From positions 33,152 through 97,151 of the forward strand of contig NZ_JAHOPH010000015.1 in NCBI RefSeq assembly GCF_019798055.1: DNA of 64,000 nt. Direction: 5' to 3'. Shown here one piece after another: positions 1-7,226 of the stretch (position 1 is the stretch's first letter; each line of letters starts with the position of its first letter). The stretch comes from Salsipaludibacter albus (GTDB taxonomy: Bacteria; Actinomycetota; Nitriliruptoria; Nitriliruptorales; Nitriliruptoraceae). The notes under the pieces were generated by a model. That model made no database searches. It was not told the DNA's origin and worked only from the letters and a program-made list of their open reading frames with translations. Position numbers and translations under genes: made by a program.

Positions 1-60
1 ACGTCGGACACGCTAGGTGGGCGTAGCCTCCGGGGCATCGTGCGACGGGAGGACGCCCGG

Positions 61-528
61 ATGGTCGAGGTGCGACGGGTGGCGGCGGACGACCCGGCCG
101 TGGTCGACCTGCTGGCGGCCCACGTGGCGCTGATGGACGCCGGCCCCGAACCCGCCGAGGCGAAGCACCGGCTGGAGCCCGACGCGCTGGCCGACCCGGC
201 GCTCACGCTGCTGGCGGCGTTCGACGACGGCGAGGTGGTCGCGATCGGCGCGTACGCGGCTCGCGGGGACGACTGGGGCGAGGTCAAGTCCATGCACGTC
301 GCCGCCGACCACCGGGGGCGCGGGCTCGGTCGCACGATGCTGGCCGCGCTCGAGGACGAGGCCCGCCGCCACGGCGCCACCCACGTCCGGCTCGAGACCG
401 GCGCCACGATGGCCGCCGCCCTCGCCCTCTACCTGGGCGCCGGCTACACCCCCCGCGCCCCCTTCGGCCACTATCCGGAGCATCCTGCCAGCATCTTCCT
501 CGAGAAGGCATTGCCGCCACACCCGTGA
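61..528 (+). CDS. GNAT-family N-acetyltransferase
   Basis: Predicted cytoplasmic GNAT enzyme of 155 aa that would move an acetyl group from acetyl-CoA to an amine; the substrate cannot be told. The acetyl-CoA binding motif A is clear near residues 85-95 (RGRGLGRTML), preceded by the usual beta strand (KSMHVAADH), and motif B follows (ALYLGAGY). The length is normal for a single-domain GNAT. The ATG at 61 was chosen because GGGAGGA at 47-53 sits 7 bases upstream; a GTG at 40 in the same frame has no such site. The gene stands alone and is followed by an inverted-repeat cluster. The family is certain, the substrate unknown. Confidence 0.85.
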   Translation: MVEVRRVAADDPAVVDLLAAHVALMDAGPEPAEAKHRLEPDALADPALTLLAAFDDGEVVAIGAYAARGDDWGEVKSMHVAADHRGRGLGRTMLAALEDEARRHGATHVRLETGATMAAALALYLGAGYTPRAPFGHYPEHPASIFLEKALPPHP

Positions 529-550
529 CTCGTGCCCGACGCGAGCCCGA

Positions 551-635
551 CTCGCGATGTGAGTTCGACGCACCGATGTGAGTTCCGCGCACATGGGCGG
601 ACAACTCACATCGCGGAGGGGAACTGACATCGGGT
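551..635. repeat. Intergenic palindromic repeat cluster (GATGTGAGTT type)
   Basis: Four copies of a 10-12 base word lie in the gap between two convergent genes. CGATGTGAGTTC occurs at 555-566 and from 574. Its reverse complement AACTCACATCG occurs at 603-613. A one-mismatch reverse copy (GAACTGACATCG) is at 620-631. The copies at 574-584 and 603-613 form a perfect 11-bp outer stem, and inside it CCGC (585-588) pairs with GCGG (597-600), giving a nested hairpin. The layout (outer stem plus inner CCGC/GCGG hairpin) resembles the repeats at 36.8 and 37.9 kb although the outer arms differ. It could act as a terminator between the genes or be a REP-like dispersed element. Confidence 0.7.
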
Positions 636-675
636 GGAGGTGTCGGCGCTGCAGGGGCGGGGAGGACGCGGGGGG

Positions 676-1932
676 TCAGGCCGTGGCGGACAGGGCGTGG
701 TCGAGGGCGGTGACGGCGTGGTCGACCTGGTCGGCGGTGGCGACCAGCGGGGGGATCCAGCGGATCGTCGAGCCGAACGGTCCACACGACATCAGCACGA
801 CGTTGGACTGCTCGACCATGTGCGCCAGCACCGCCTTCGTGCGTGCGGGGTCCGGCCGACCGTCGTCGTCGACCAGCTCGGTGCCGACCATCATCCCGAG
901 GCCGTGGTGCTCGGCGATCGCCTCGTGGGCCCCGAGCAGCTCGTCCAGGCCGGCGCGCAGCTGGACAGCGCGCTCGCGGACGGTGTCCATGAAGCCGTCG
1001 GCGGTCAGCACGTCGATCGTGGCCAGCGCGGCGGCACAGCCCATCGGGTTGCCCCCGAAGGTGCCACCGTGGCTGCCGGGCGGCCAGTGCGCCATGAGCT
1101 GGTGCGACGCGCCGATCGCCGACACCGGGAAGCCCGACGCGATGCCCTTGGCCATCACCATCACGTCGGGATCGAGGTCGTGGTGGTCGACGGCGAACAG
1201 CTCGCCCGTCCGACCGAACCCGGACTGGACCTCGTCGGCGACGAACAGCATGCCGTGCTCACGGCAGCGCTCCAGCAGCCCCTCGAGGAACGCCCGGGGC
1301 GCCTCGACGTAGCCACCCTCGCCCAGCACCGGCTCGATGATGACCGCCGCCACCTCCGACGGTGCGGTCTGGGTGCCCAGCAGCAGGTCGAACTCGCGCA
1401 GGCAGCGGGCAACGGCCGTGTCGACGTCCTCGCCGCTCAGGAAGGTGTACGGGAACGGGGCGACGTGGATGCCGGACGGCAGCGGCCCCTGGTTGACGCG
1501 GTAGACCGACTTGGAGGTCGTCATCGCCATCGCCTGGTGGGTGCGTCCGTGGAACGACCCGCGGAACACGATCGTGTCGGTCCGCCCGGTGGCCCACTTC
1601 GCCAGCTTGACCGCGGCCTCGGTCGCCTCGGCCCCGGAGTTGGCGAGGAAGAACGTGTCGATCGAGTCCGGGGTGATCTCGTCCAGCCGGGTGGTCAGCG
1701 GGTCGAGCAGGTCGTGGGTGTAGCAGTTGAGCTGGGCGTGCAGGAACCGCCCTGCCTGCTCGCGCACCGCGGCCACGACCTGCGGGTGGGCGTGGCCGGT
1801 GTTGACGACGCCGATGCCCGACGTGAAGTCGAGGTAGTCCTGTCCGTCGACGGTGGTGACCACGGCCCCGGAGCCGTGCGTCACCTGCAGGTCGGTGACC
1901 TTGAACCAGACGTCGCTGAGGTGTTCGTTCAC
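676..1932 (-). CDS. Class III PLP-dependent aminotransferase (GabT-like)
   Basis: PLP enzyme of 418 aa with the class III (omega-amino acid) aminotransferase fold: SGAEATEAAVKLAK in the N-terminal half, FVADEVQSGFGRTG with the PLP-contacting Asp, MAKGIASGFP with the Schiff-base Lys, and GGTFGGNPMGCAAA after it. The best family match is 4-aminobutyrate aminotransferase, but the group is broad (ornithine, beta-alanine, diamines). The GTG start at 1932 overlaps the TGA of the upstream dioxygenase gene (GTGA, 1929-1932), so the two are probably translationally coupled; an upstream ATG would run far into that gene. It is the last gene of an operon with the dioxygenase and the ADC-fold protein. Deamination of an amine upstream of aromatic ring cleavage is an inference from this context. 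Confidence 0.85.
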   Translation of the reverse strand: MNEHLSDVWFKVTDLQVTHGSGAVVTTVDGQDYLDFTSGIGVVNTGHAHPQVVAAVREQAGRFLHAQLNCYTHDLLDPLTTRLDEITPDSIDTFFLANSGAEATEAAVKLAKWATGRTDTIVFRGSFHGRTHQAMAMTTSKSVYRVNQGPLPSGIHVAPFPYTFLSGEDVDTAVARCLREFDLLLGTQTAPSEVAAVIIEPVLGEGGYVEAPRAFLEGLLERCREHGMLFVADEVQSGFGRTGELFAVDHHDLDPDVMVMAKGIASGFPVSAIGASHQLMAHWPPGSHGGTFGGNPMGCAAALATIDVLTADGFMDTVRERAVQLRAGLDELLGAHEAIAEHHGLGMMVGTELVDDDGRPDPARTKAVLAHMVEQSNVVLMSCGPFGSTIRWIPPLVATADQVDHAVTALDHALSATA

Positions 1933-2876
1933 GCCCCGGCACTCGTCCCGGCACCCGCGGTGGCGGGCTCGTCGGTGGTGATCCCTGCGACCTCGACGCC
2001 GTGGCCGGTCCAGCCGGTGGCCGGGCGGTCGAACCACACGTGGACCTGGCCCGTCCCGGTGGCGTTCTCGTAGTCGCTGAGCTTCTCCCCCGTGGCGATG
2101 CACGCCCGGCCACCGACCGCGGCCTGCATCATCAGGACGTGCCCGAACCCACCCTCGGGGGCGTGGGCCATGTAGTCGTCCATGTGGTCCACGATCGCCG
2201 CGTGGTCCCCGGCCTCCATCCAGGCGATGCGCTGCTCGTCGGCGGCGCGGGCCTCGGGCGTGATGATGTGGGAGGGGTCCGACGCCTCGTGCTCCTCGAG
2301 CTTCTTGAGCGACCAGAACCGGTGGCTCATCCCCCCGGAGGCGAGCAGCACGACCTTGCGATCGGTGGCCGCGACGGCCCGGCCGATCGCGCGGCCGACC
2401 CGCTGGAAGTCGTCGTCCTCGCCCGTCTGGGCGATCGACACCGAGATCACCTTCTGGTCGGTGCGCAGGTACTTCACGAGGTTGATCGTGGCGTAGAAGA
2501 TCGGCAGGTGCGGGTCGTGGTTGGCGTGGATCGGCGTCCCCACCACCTCGCCCTGGGCGGCGATCGCGTCCGCCAACTCGGGGTCACCGTCGTACTCGAA
2601 GGGGATCTGTGACATCCCGCGGGGCAGCTCGGCAGAGGTGAACACGCCCTCGAAGTGGTCCTGGGCGGTCACGACGTGCTCGACCGTGGTGAACCAGTGC
2701 GTGTCGAGGATCACGATCGTGTCGACGTCGAGCGCCGCCAGCTTCTCGTCGCGCATCCGGTGCAGACCGGGCACGAGCGAGATCTCCCTGCCCTCGTTGA
2801 GCTCGAGTCGCTGCTCGCGGGGCATCATGATCGTCGGGGCGTGCGAGGTCAGCGAGACGGCCAGGATCTCACCCAT
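1929..2876 (-). CDS. hpaD: Class III extradiol ring-cleavage dioxygenase, homoprotocatechuate 2,3-dioxygenase-like (LigB superfamily)
   Basis: Predicted non-haem Fe(II) dioxygenase of 315 aa, opening a catechol ring beside the hydroxyls. It follows the E. coli HpaD/HpcB type along its length: VDTIVILDTHWFTT near residue 50, DHFEGVFTSAELPRG, an early HAPTIM in place of HVPSM, ASGGMSHRF near 190 and GTGQVHVWF near the C-terminus. 3,4-dihydroxyphenylacetate is therefore the likely substrate, and HpaG-like and HpaE-like genes at 6.3 and 18.8 kb support this. The start ATG follows GGAAAGG. It is the middle gene of a three-gene operon after the ADC-fold gene (41-base gap) and overlaps the aminotransferase by 4 bases. 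The exact catechol remains inferred. Confidence 0.8.
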   Translation of the reverse strand: MGEILAVSLTSHAPTIMMPREQRLELNEGREISLVPGLHRMRDEKLAALDVDTIVILDTHWFTTVEHVVTAQDHFEGVFTSAELPRGMSQIPFEYDGDPELADAIAAQGEVVGTPIHANHDPHLPIFYATINLVKYLRTDQKVISVSIAQTGEDDDFQRVGRAIGRAVAATDRKVVLLASGGMSHRFWSLKKLEEHEASDPSHIITPEARAADEQRIAWMEAGDHAAIVDHMDDYMAHAPEGGFGHVLMMQAAVGGRACIATGEKLSDYENATGTGQVHVWFDRPATGWTGHGVEVAGITTDEPATAGAGTSAGA

Positions 2877-2917
2877 GGTGGGGCCTTTCCGGGGTCGGTG
2901 GGTCGAGTGTGCCGGGT

Positions 2918-3712
2918 TCAGGTCATGCGGGCGAGCGTCTCGCCGCCGGGGAAGGTCACGCCGAGCTGCTGGTAGAACCCGCCGATCATCTCGCGCGGCT
3001 CCAGCAACCCGAACTCCTCGCCCGGCACGTCGAACAGGGCCAGGTCGGCGTCGCCGGTGAAGATCGGCCCGGCGTCGACGTCGGTGGACTTCATGGTGAC
3101 GAGCTCGTGCAGCGCGGCGGTCCCGTCGGCCTCGATCGACGGCATGAAACGGGTGTGGACCATCGCGTGGCTGTTGACGAACCCACCCGTGTCGCTGGTG
3201 CCGGTGATGGTGAAGGTGGCCTCGGCCAGCCGCCGGTCGTTGGCCGCGAGGGTGGCGCCGAACCGCCCACCGACCTCGAGCCGGGGTCCGGCCCGGCCGT
3301 ACGCCACCGGCCGGGTCATCCAGATGCTGCCGAGTTTCTTGGGGTAGCCCTGGAAGTGGCCACGGACCATCGCGAAGTCCTTGTCCACCCAGATGTAGGC
3401 ACACCGGGACCGGTGTTCGCCCTCGTAGCGCCCCCGGATGACGAAGAACACCTCGCGGTACTGGGCCCGGACCGGGTCGTCCAGCTCCGCGAAGTCGTCA
3501 CCACAGGACTGCCAGTCGGCCCAGACGATCGCGACCGCCCCGGGGTCGTCGGCGGGCTCCATCGGGTCGGGCAGCAACTCGACCACGCGGTCGGGGTCGG
3601 TGCGGTACTCGATGGTGAGGAGGTCGCCGGAGTAGTGCCAGGGAGGTGGGGGCAGGATCGACGACGCGCCGGTCGCCGTGCGCGGGAAGATGAATCCGTG
3701 CTGTTCCGGCAT
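2918..3712 (-). CDS. Acetoacetate decarboxylase-fold (ADC family) protein
   Basis: A 264-aa member of the acetoacetate decarboxylase superfamily. The signature is GHFQGYPKKLGSIW near residues 118-132; Lys125 or Lys126 stands where the Schiff-base lysine of acetoacetate decarboxylase lies. Upstream, CAYIWVDKDFAMVRG is the conserved strand before the active site. Many ADC-fold proteins are not acetoacetate decarboxylases but decarboxylate or hydrate other oxo acids; next to an extradiol dioxygenase a role on a ring-cleavage product is plausible but unproven. The start ATG has GGGAGC upstream, and the gene is first in its operon. Its promoter carries a near-palindromic 18-bp site shared with the amine-catabolism genes at 26.6 and 29.7 kb. 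Confidence 0.8.
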   Translation of the reverse strand: MPEQHGFIFPRTATGASSILPPPPWHYSGDLLTIEYRTDPDRVVELLPDPMEPADDPGAVAIVWADWQSCGDDFAELDDPVRAQYREVFFVIRGRYEGEHRSRCAYIWVDKDFAMVRGHFQGYPKKLGSIWMTRPVAYGRAGPRLEVGGRFGATLAANDRRLAEATFTITGTSDTGGFVNSHAMVHTRFMPSIEADGTAALHELVTMKSTDVDAGPIFTGDADLALFDVPGEEFGLLEPREMIGGFYQQLGVTFPGGETLARMT

Positions 3713-3735
3713 GGCCGGGCTCCCGTGGGTGCGAT

Positions 3736-3753
3736 TCGTTTGGATCCCAACGA
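3736..3753. promoter_or_regulatory. 18-bp operator-like near-palindrome, copy 1 (TCGTTTGGATCCCAACGA)
   Basis: A near-perfect palindrome, TCGTTT-GGATCC-CAACGA, lies 24 bases before the ADC-fold gene, in the gap between that gene and the divergent Asp-rich peptide gene. On the minus strand TATCGT, a plausible -10 box, overlaps its edge (3751-3756). Near-identical sites lie at 29656-29673 and 26632-26649. The position over a -10 suggests repression, and the MarR protein encoded at 29.0-29.6 kb is the natural candidate binder. The site is seen directly; the regulator is inferred. Confidence 0.6.
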
Positions 3754-3890
3754 TAACACGGGTCCGCGGACCTGTCACGGGCTCGCGTCGCCCGTCGGCG
3801 CACCCGCGACCGGCCACTGCCCGGCTGGTCGCCACACCCTACGTTCGTGGGTGCGACCCAGCACTGCCAACCGACCCGACAGGATCCACC

Positions 3891-4184
3891 ATGACCTCCT
3901 CCGACGGCCCGCTGCGCGACGACGACATGTCCACCTCCGGTCCCCTGGATGCCGACCGCCCGGCCGCCGACGCAGACGGCACCGACGGTGACGCGACCGA
4001 CGGCGACGCCACCGACGTCAGCGACGGCGACGCTGCCGACGCAGACGGCACGGACGGTGACGCCACCGACGTGACCGACGGCGACGCCACCGATGCCGAC
4101 GGCACGGACGGCGACGCCACCGACGTGACGGACGGCGACGCCTCGGACGCCGACGGCGCCGACGCGGACGGGACCGACGCCTGA
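3891..4184 (+). CDS. Asp-rich 18-residue-repeat peptide, candidate modification substrate
   Basis: A 97-aa strongly acidic protein of unknown function. After about 25 N-terminal residues it is built from repeats: one 23-residue unit, two 18-residue units of the type ADADGTDGDATDVTDGDA, and a partial unit at the C-terminus. Asp, Gly, Ala and Thr make up nearly all of it; there is no Cys, signal peptide or membrane segment. AGGA at 3881-3884 is well placed before the ATG. The stop is 20 bases before a JmjC/cupin oxygenase gene that is coupled to a Suc-Fer gene, so the three look like one operon. The DxDG spacing recalls calcium-binding Asp repeats, and a role as substrate of the neighbouring hydroxylase is attractive but unproven. 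A low-complexity ORF in G+C-rich DNA could be spurious; the start site, RBS and operon position argue that it is real. Confidence 0.6.
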   Translation: MTSSDGPLRDDDMSTSGPLDADRPAADADGTDGDATDGDATDVSDGDAADADGTDGDATDVTDGDATDADGTDGDATDVTDGDASDADGADADGTDA

Positions 4185-4204
4185 GCCACGTCTCGCTCGA
4201 CAGC

Positions 4205-5341
4205 ATGCAGGCCACCGACCTGCTGACCGGTGACGCCCAGGACTTCCTCGCGGAGTCCTGGGCCACCCGCATGCACCTGCACCGGGGCGACCCGGAGTTG
4301 CTGACCTCGTTGCTGTCGCTGGACGACGTCGACCGGCTCACGACGGCGTCGGCCATCCGCACCCCGTCCATCCGGCTCGCCCGGGACGGCTCGGTGCTCG
4401 CGACCTCCTGCTTCACCCGTCGGGCCAGCCTGGCCGGCGCTCCGCTGACCGGCCTGGTCGACCCGCGCCGGATGCTCGAGGAGTTCGACGACGGTGCCAC
4501 GATCGTGCTGCAGGGCCTCCAGCGGTCGTGGGAGCCGATCACGGACCTGGTCGCCCAGCTCGAGGCCGAGCTCGGGCATCCCGGGCAGGCCAACGCCTAC
4601 CTCACCCCGCCGTCGGCGCGTGGCTTCGCCCTGCATGCCGACTCCCACGACGTGTTCGTCGTGCAGACCCACGGGCGCAAGCACTGGGAGGTCCACGACG
4701 AGCAGGGCATCCACGAGCTGGTGCTGCGGCCGGGACACGTCCTGTACCTCCCCACCGGCACGCGCCACGCCGCGCGGACGACCGGCAAGGCCTCCCTGCA
4801 CGTCACGATCGGCATCCGCCCGATCACGTGGCGCGCGGTGGTGGACCGGGCGCTGGCCGAGGTCCTGGCCGACGTCGACGAGCTCGCCGCCCCACTGCCG
4901 GCCGGCTGGCACGACGACCCGTCGTCGCTGGCCACCCCGCTCAAGAACCACCTCGGTGCCATCGCCGATGCACTGGCGCGCCACGACCACGACGCCACCG
5001 GCGCGGCGGAGGTCGAGCGCTTCCTGACCACCCGACCGACCCGGGTCGGCGGTGCGCTCCGGGACCGACTGGCTGCCGACGACCTCGACGACGACACGGT
5101 CGTGCGACGCCGCCCGGGCCACGCGGTCGCGCTGCGCCCCGACGGCGACGACGTCCGGGTCCTGCTCGGCGATCGCGAGCTGCGCGTGCCGGGCTGGGTC
5201 CGCCCCGCACTGGACGAGGTCGTCGCCCGTGGCGACGAGCCGCTGCGGCCGGCCGACCTCGCCGACCACCTCGACCACGACAGTCGTCGCGTGCTCGTGC
5301 GTCGCCTGGTGGTCGAGGGCCTGCTCACGATCGAACCGTGA
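4205..5341 (+). CDS. JmjC/Cupin_4-type Fe(II)/2-oxoglutarate oxygenase (RoxA/YcfD-like)
   Basis: A 378-aa protein with the bacterial ribosomal-oxygenase/JmjC fold, expected to hydroxylate a peptide or protein side chain using O2, Fe(II) and 2-oxoglutarate. The iron ligands are visible: His144 and Asp146 in FALHADSHDVFVVQ and His188 in YLPTGTRHAA; GRKHWEVHD follows the first pair as in YcfD relatives. The C-terminal third contains a winged-helix-like region typical of the family. The ATG at 4205 has only a weak RBS; the frame stays open back to a CTG at 4181 that overlaps the TGA of the Asp-rich gene, so a longer N-terminus is possible. The gene overlaps the following Suc-Fer gene as GTGA. The substrate is unknown; the adjacent Asp-rich repeat peptide is the obvious candidate. 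Confidence 0.8.
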   Translation: MQATDLLTGDAQDFLAESWATRMHLHRGDPELLTSLLSLDDVDRLTTASAIRTPSIRLARDGSVLATSCFTRRASLAGAPLTGLVDPRRMLEEFDDGATIVLQGLQRSWEPITDLVAQLEAELGHPGQANAYLTPPSARGFALHADSHDVFVVQTHGRKHWEVHDEQGIHELVLRPGHVLYLPTGTRHAARTTGKASLHVTIGIRPITWRAVVDRALAEVLADVDELAAPLPAGWHDDPSSLATPLKNHLGAIADALARHDHDATGAAEVERFLTTRPTRVGGALRDRLAADDLDDDTVVRRRPGHAVALRPDGDDVRVLLGDRELRVPGWVRPALDEVVARGDEPLRPADLADHLDHDSRRVLVRRLVVEGLLTIEP

Positions 5342-6225
5342 GCGATCCCCGCTGCGCCCTGGCCAGCCGCCAGCGTGACGAGGCCGCGTTCGGCACCGCC
5401 TCGACCGTGCGGGCCTTCCTGTTGGTCCAGCAGGAAGGTGCGTGGGGCCAGGACGCCCTGGAGGACTCGGCCCTCCCCGACGACGTGGCCGCCTGGCTGC
5501 GCACGACCTCCCGGGCGACTGGGGTCCGCCCTTTGCTGATCCGACGCCACGGTCGCGCCGCCGAGCACGGGGTCCGGGTCTTCGCGGCGTACGCGCACCA
5601 TCGCGAGCCCTGGCTCGAGACCGGGCTCCTCGACGACGTGGGCGAGGTCACCGGCCTCGACCTCGCGGCCCTGGCCGACGGACGATCCACCGGCCTGGCT
5701 CGCACCGAGGCCCCCGTGGTCCTGACCTGCACCCACGGCAGCCACGACCTGTGCTGTGCCGTGGAGGGCCGCCCCGTGGCCACCGCCCTGGCCGCGAGCC
5801 ATCCGGACCTGTCGTGGGAGTGCTCCCACCTGGGCGGGGACCGGTTCGCCGGCAACGTCCTGCTGCTGCCCCGGGGCCTGTCCTACGGACGGGTCGGCCC
5901 CGACCTGGCACCCGCGATCGTCGACGGACACCTCGCCGGGCGCGTGGACCGCGACCACCTCCGGGGCAGGTCCGGCTGGCCGTTCGCCGTGCAGGCGGCC
6001 GCCCACCACCTGCGTGCGCACCTGGACGTCGACGGGATCGACGACCTACTGCTGACGGGCGCCCGTCGCGACGACCACGTCGTGACGGCGACCTTCACGG
6101 TGGCCGAGCGTGCCTGGACGGTGGCGGTGCGGGCCGAGCACGGCCCGGAGGCGGTCCTCACCTGCCGGTCCCCCCGGCCCAACCGCCCGCTGCACCACGC
6201 CCTGGTGGAGGTCCGGCCGGGGTGA
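5338..6225 (+). CDS. Sucrase/ferredoxin-like (Suc-Fer) thioredoxin-fold 2Fe-2S protein
   Basis: A 295-aa protein of the Suc_Fer-like family, related to thioredoxin-fold ferredoxins. The likely cluster ligands are Cys131 (VVLTCTHGSHDLCC), Cys139/Cys140 and Cys162 (SWECSHLGGDRFAGN); the CxHxGGxRFA signature is typical. The GTG at 5338 shares GTGA with the stop of the oxygenase gene, indicating translational coupling; there is no better start inside. Members of this family have no firm biochemical role. As partner of an Fe(II)/2OG oxygenase it might supply electrons or keep iron reduced, which is inference from coupling only. The operon ends here, 70 bases before the FAH gene, which has its own promoter. 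Confidence 0.8.
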   Translation: MSDPRCALASRQRDEAAFGTASTVRAFLLVQQEGAWGQDALEDSALPDDVAAWLRTTSRATGVRPLLIRRHGRAAEHGVRVFAAYAHHREPWLETGLLDDVGEVTGLDLAALADGRSTGLARTEAPVVLTCTHGSHDLCCAVEGRPVATALAASHPDLSWECSHLGGDRFAGNVLLLPRGLSYGRVGPDLAPAIVDGHLAGRVDRDHLRGRSGWPFAVQAAAHHLRAHLDVDGIDDLLLTGARRDDHVVTATFTVAERAWTVAVRAEHGPEAVLTCRSPRPNRPLHHALVEVRPG

Positions 6226-6257
6226 CGTCCGGTCGGCGTCCACGCGACCTCGGCTAT

Positions 6258-6273
6258 CGTTCGGGGACGAACG
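6258..6273. promoter_or_regulatory. Palindromic operator CGTTCG-GGGA-CGAACG
   Basis: A perfect 6+6 inverted repeat 22 bases before the ATG of the FAH gene. TATCGT at 6255-6260, a likely -10 box, overlaps its left arm, so a bound protein should block transcription. The same 16-mer, read on the minus strand and with one change, occurs at 21664-21679 between the P450 and GATase genes. No regulator gene adjoins either copy. Confidence 0.6.
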
Positions 6274-6295
6274 GACCGCCACGCAGGGACCGCCG

Positions 6296-7189
6296 ATGAC
6301 CGAGACCCGCCGCATCTTCCTGGACGGGGCCGTCGTGCCCGTCACCCGCCACGACGACGAACTGGTCGCCGGCGACGGGCGGCGGGTGTCGGTCGACGAG
6401 GCCGCCCACCTGGCCCCGGTCGAGCCGACCAAGGTGCTGGCCGTCCACCTCAACTACACCTCGCGGGTCGAGGAGTTCGGGGTCAGCCTCCCCCCGGCGC
6501 CGACCTACTTCCAGAAGCCCCTGTCGGCGCTCAACGGCCACCGGGGCGACGTGGTGCGGCCACGCAACTGCCGGTTCCTCAACTACGAGGGCGAGATCGC
6601 CATCGTGATCGGGCGCACGGCCCGTGGCGTGTCGTGGGACGACGCCTGGGACCACATCGCCGGCTACACGATCACCAACGACTACGGGTTGCACGACTTC
6701 CGCGACACCGACGCGGGGTCGATGCTGCGGGTCAAGGGCTCCGACACGCTGTGCCCGCTCGGGCCCGGACTGGTCACTGACTGGGACCCGCGCGAGGGCC
6801 AGGTCCTGCGCACGCTGGTCAACGGCGAGGTGGTGCAGGAGGCCTCGACCGACGAGATGACGTGGGACATGGCCTACCTGGTCGCCGACCTCGCCCGGTC
6901 GATCACCCTCCACCCGGGTGACGTGATCCTGTCGGGCACACCGGCCAACTCGCGCTCAGTGGAGCCCGGTGACGTCGTGGAGGTTTCTGTCGACGGCCTG
7001 GGAACGCTGTCCAACACCATCGTGGACGGCCCGCTGCCGGTGTCGGACGAGGTCGGGGCGCAGCCGACCGCGACCGAGCAGGTGCTGTCGACCGCCCGGG
7101 GTGGCGACTGGGAGTTCCGGGGCCAGCGCGCGCCCCACCCGACCGACTTCTCCACCGTGCCGGCGCCACGCCAGGACCCCCGCCGCTGA
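6296..7189 (+). CDS. Fumarylacetoacetate hydrolase-family enzyme, HpaG/HpcE-like isomerase-decarboxylase
   Basis: A 297-aa FAH-superfamily enzyme resembling the C-terminal half of HpcE/HpaG, which decarboxylates and isomerises the product of homoprotocatechuate cleavage. Landmarks are LNYTSRVEEFG, PTYFQKPLSALNGH, the metal-binding FLNYEGEIAIVIG with its Glu pair, AGYTITNDYGLHDF, LRVKGSDT and the C-terminal HPGDVILSGTPA. The ATG is preceded by GCAGGGA at 6283-6289. It is transcribed alone from a promoter with a palindromic operator. With the HpaD-like gene at 1.9 kb and the HpaE-like gene at 18.8 kb it gives three steps of the homoprotocatechuate meta-cleavage route. FAH proteins also act on other 2-oxo acids, so the exact step is inferred. 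Confidence 0.8.
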   Translation: MTETRRIFLDGAVVPVTRHDDELVAGDGRRVSVDEAAHLAPVEPTKVLAVHLNYTSRVEEFGVSLPPAPTYFQKPLSALNGHRGDVVRPRNCRFLNYEGEIAIVIGRTARGVSWDDAWDHIAGYTITNDYGLHDFRDTDAGSMLRVKGSDTLCPLGPGLVTDWDPREGQVLRTLVNGEVVQEASTDEMTWDMAYLVADLARSITLHPGDVILSGTPANSRSVEPGDVVEVSVDGLGTLSNTIVDGPLPVSDEVGAQPTATEQVLSTARGGDWEFRGQRAPHPTDFSTVPAPRQDPRR

Positions 7190-7226
7190 GGCGAGGTCCC
7201 GGTCGGTTCGTGGTCCCGGCGGGACC

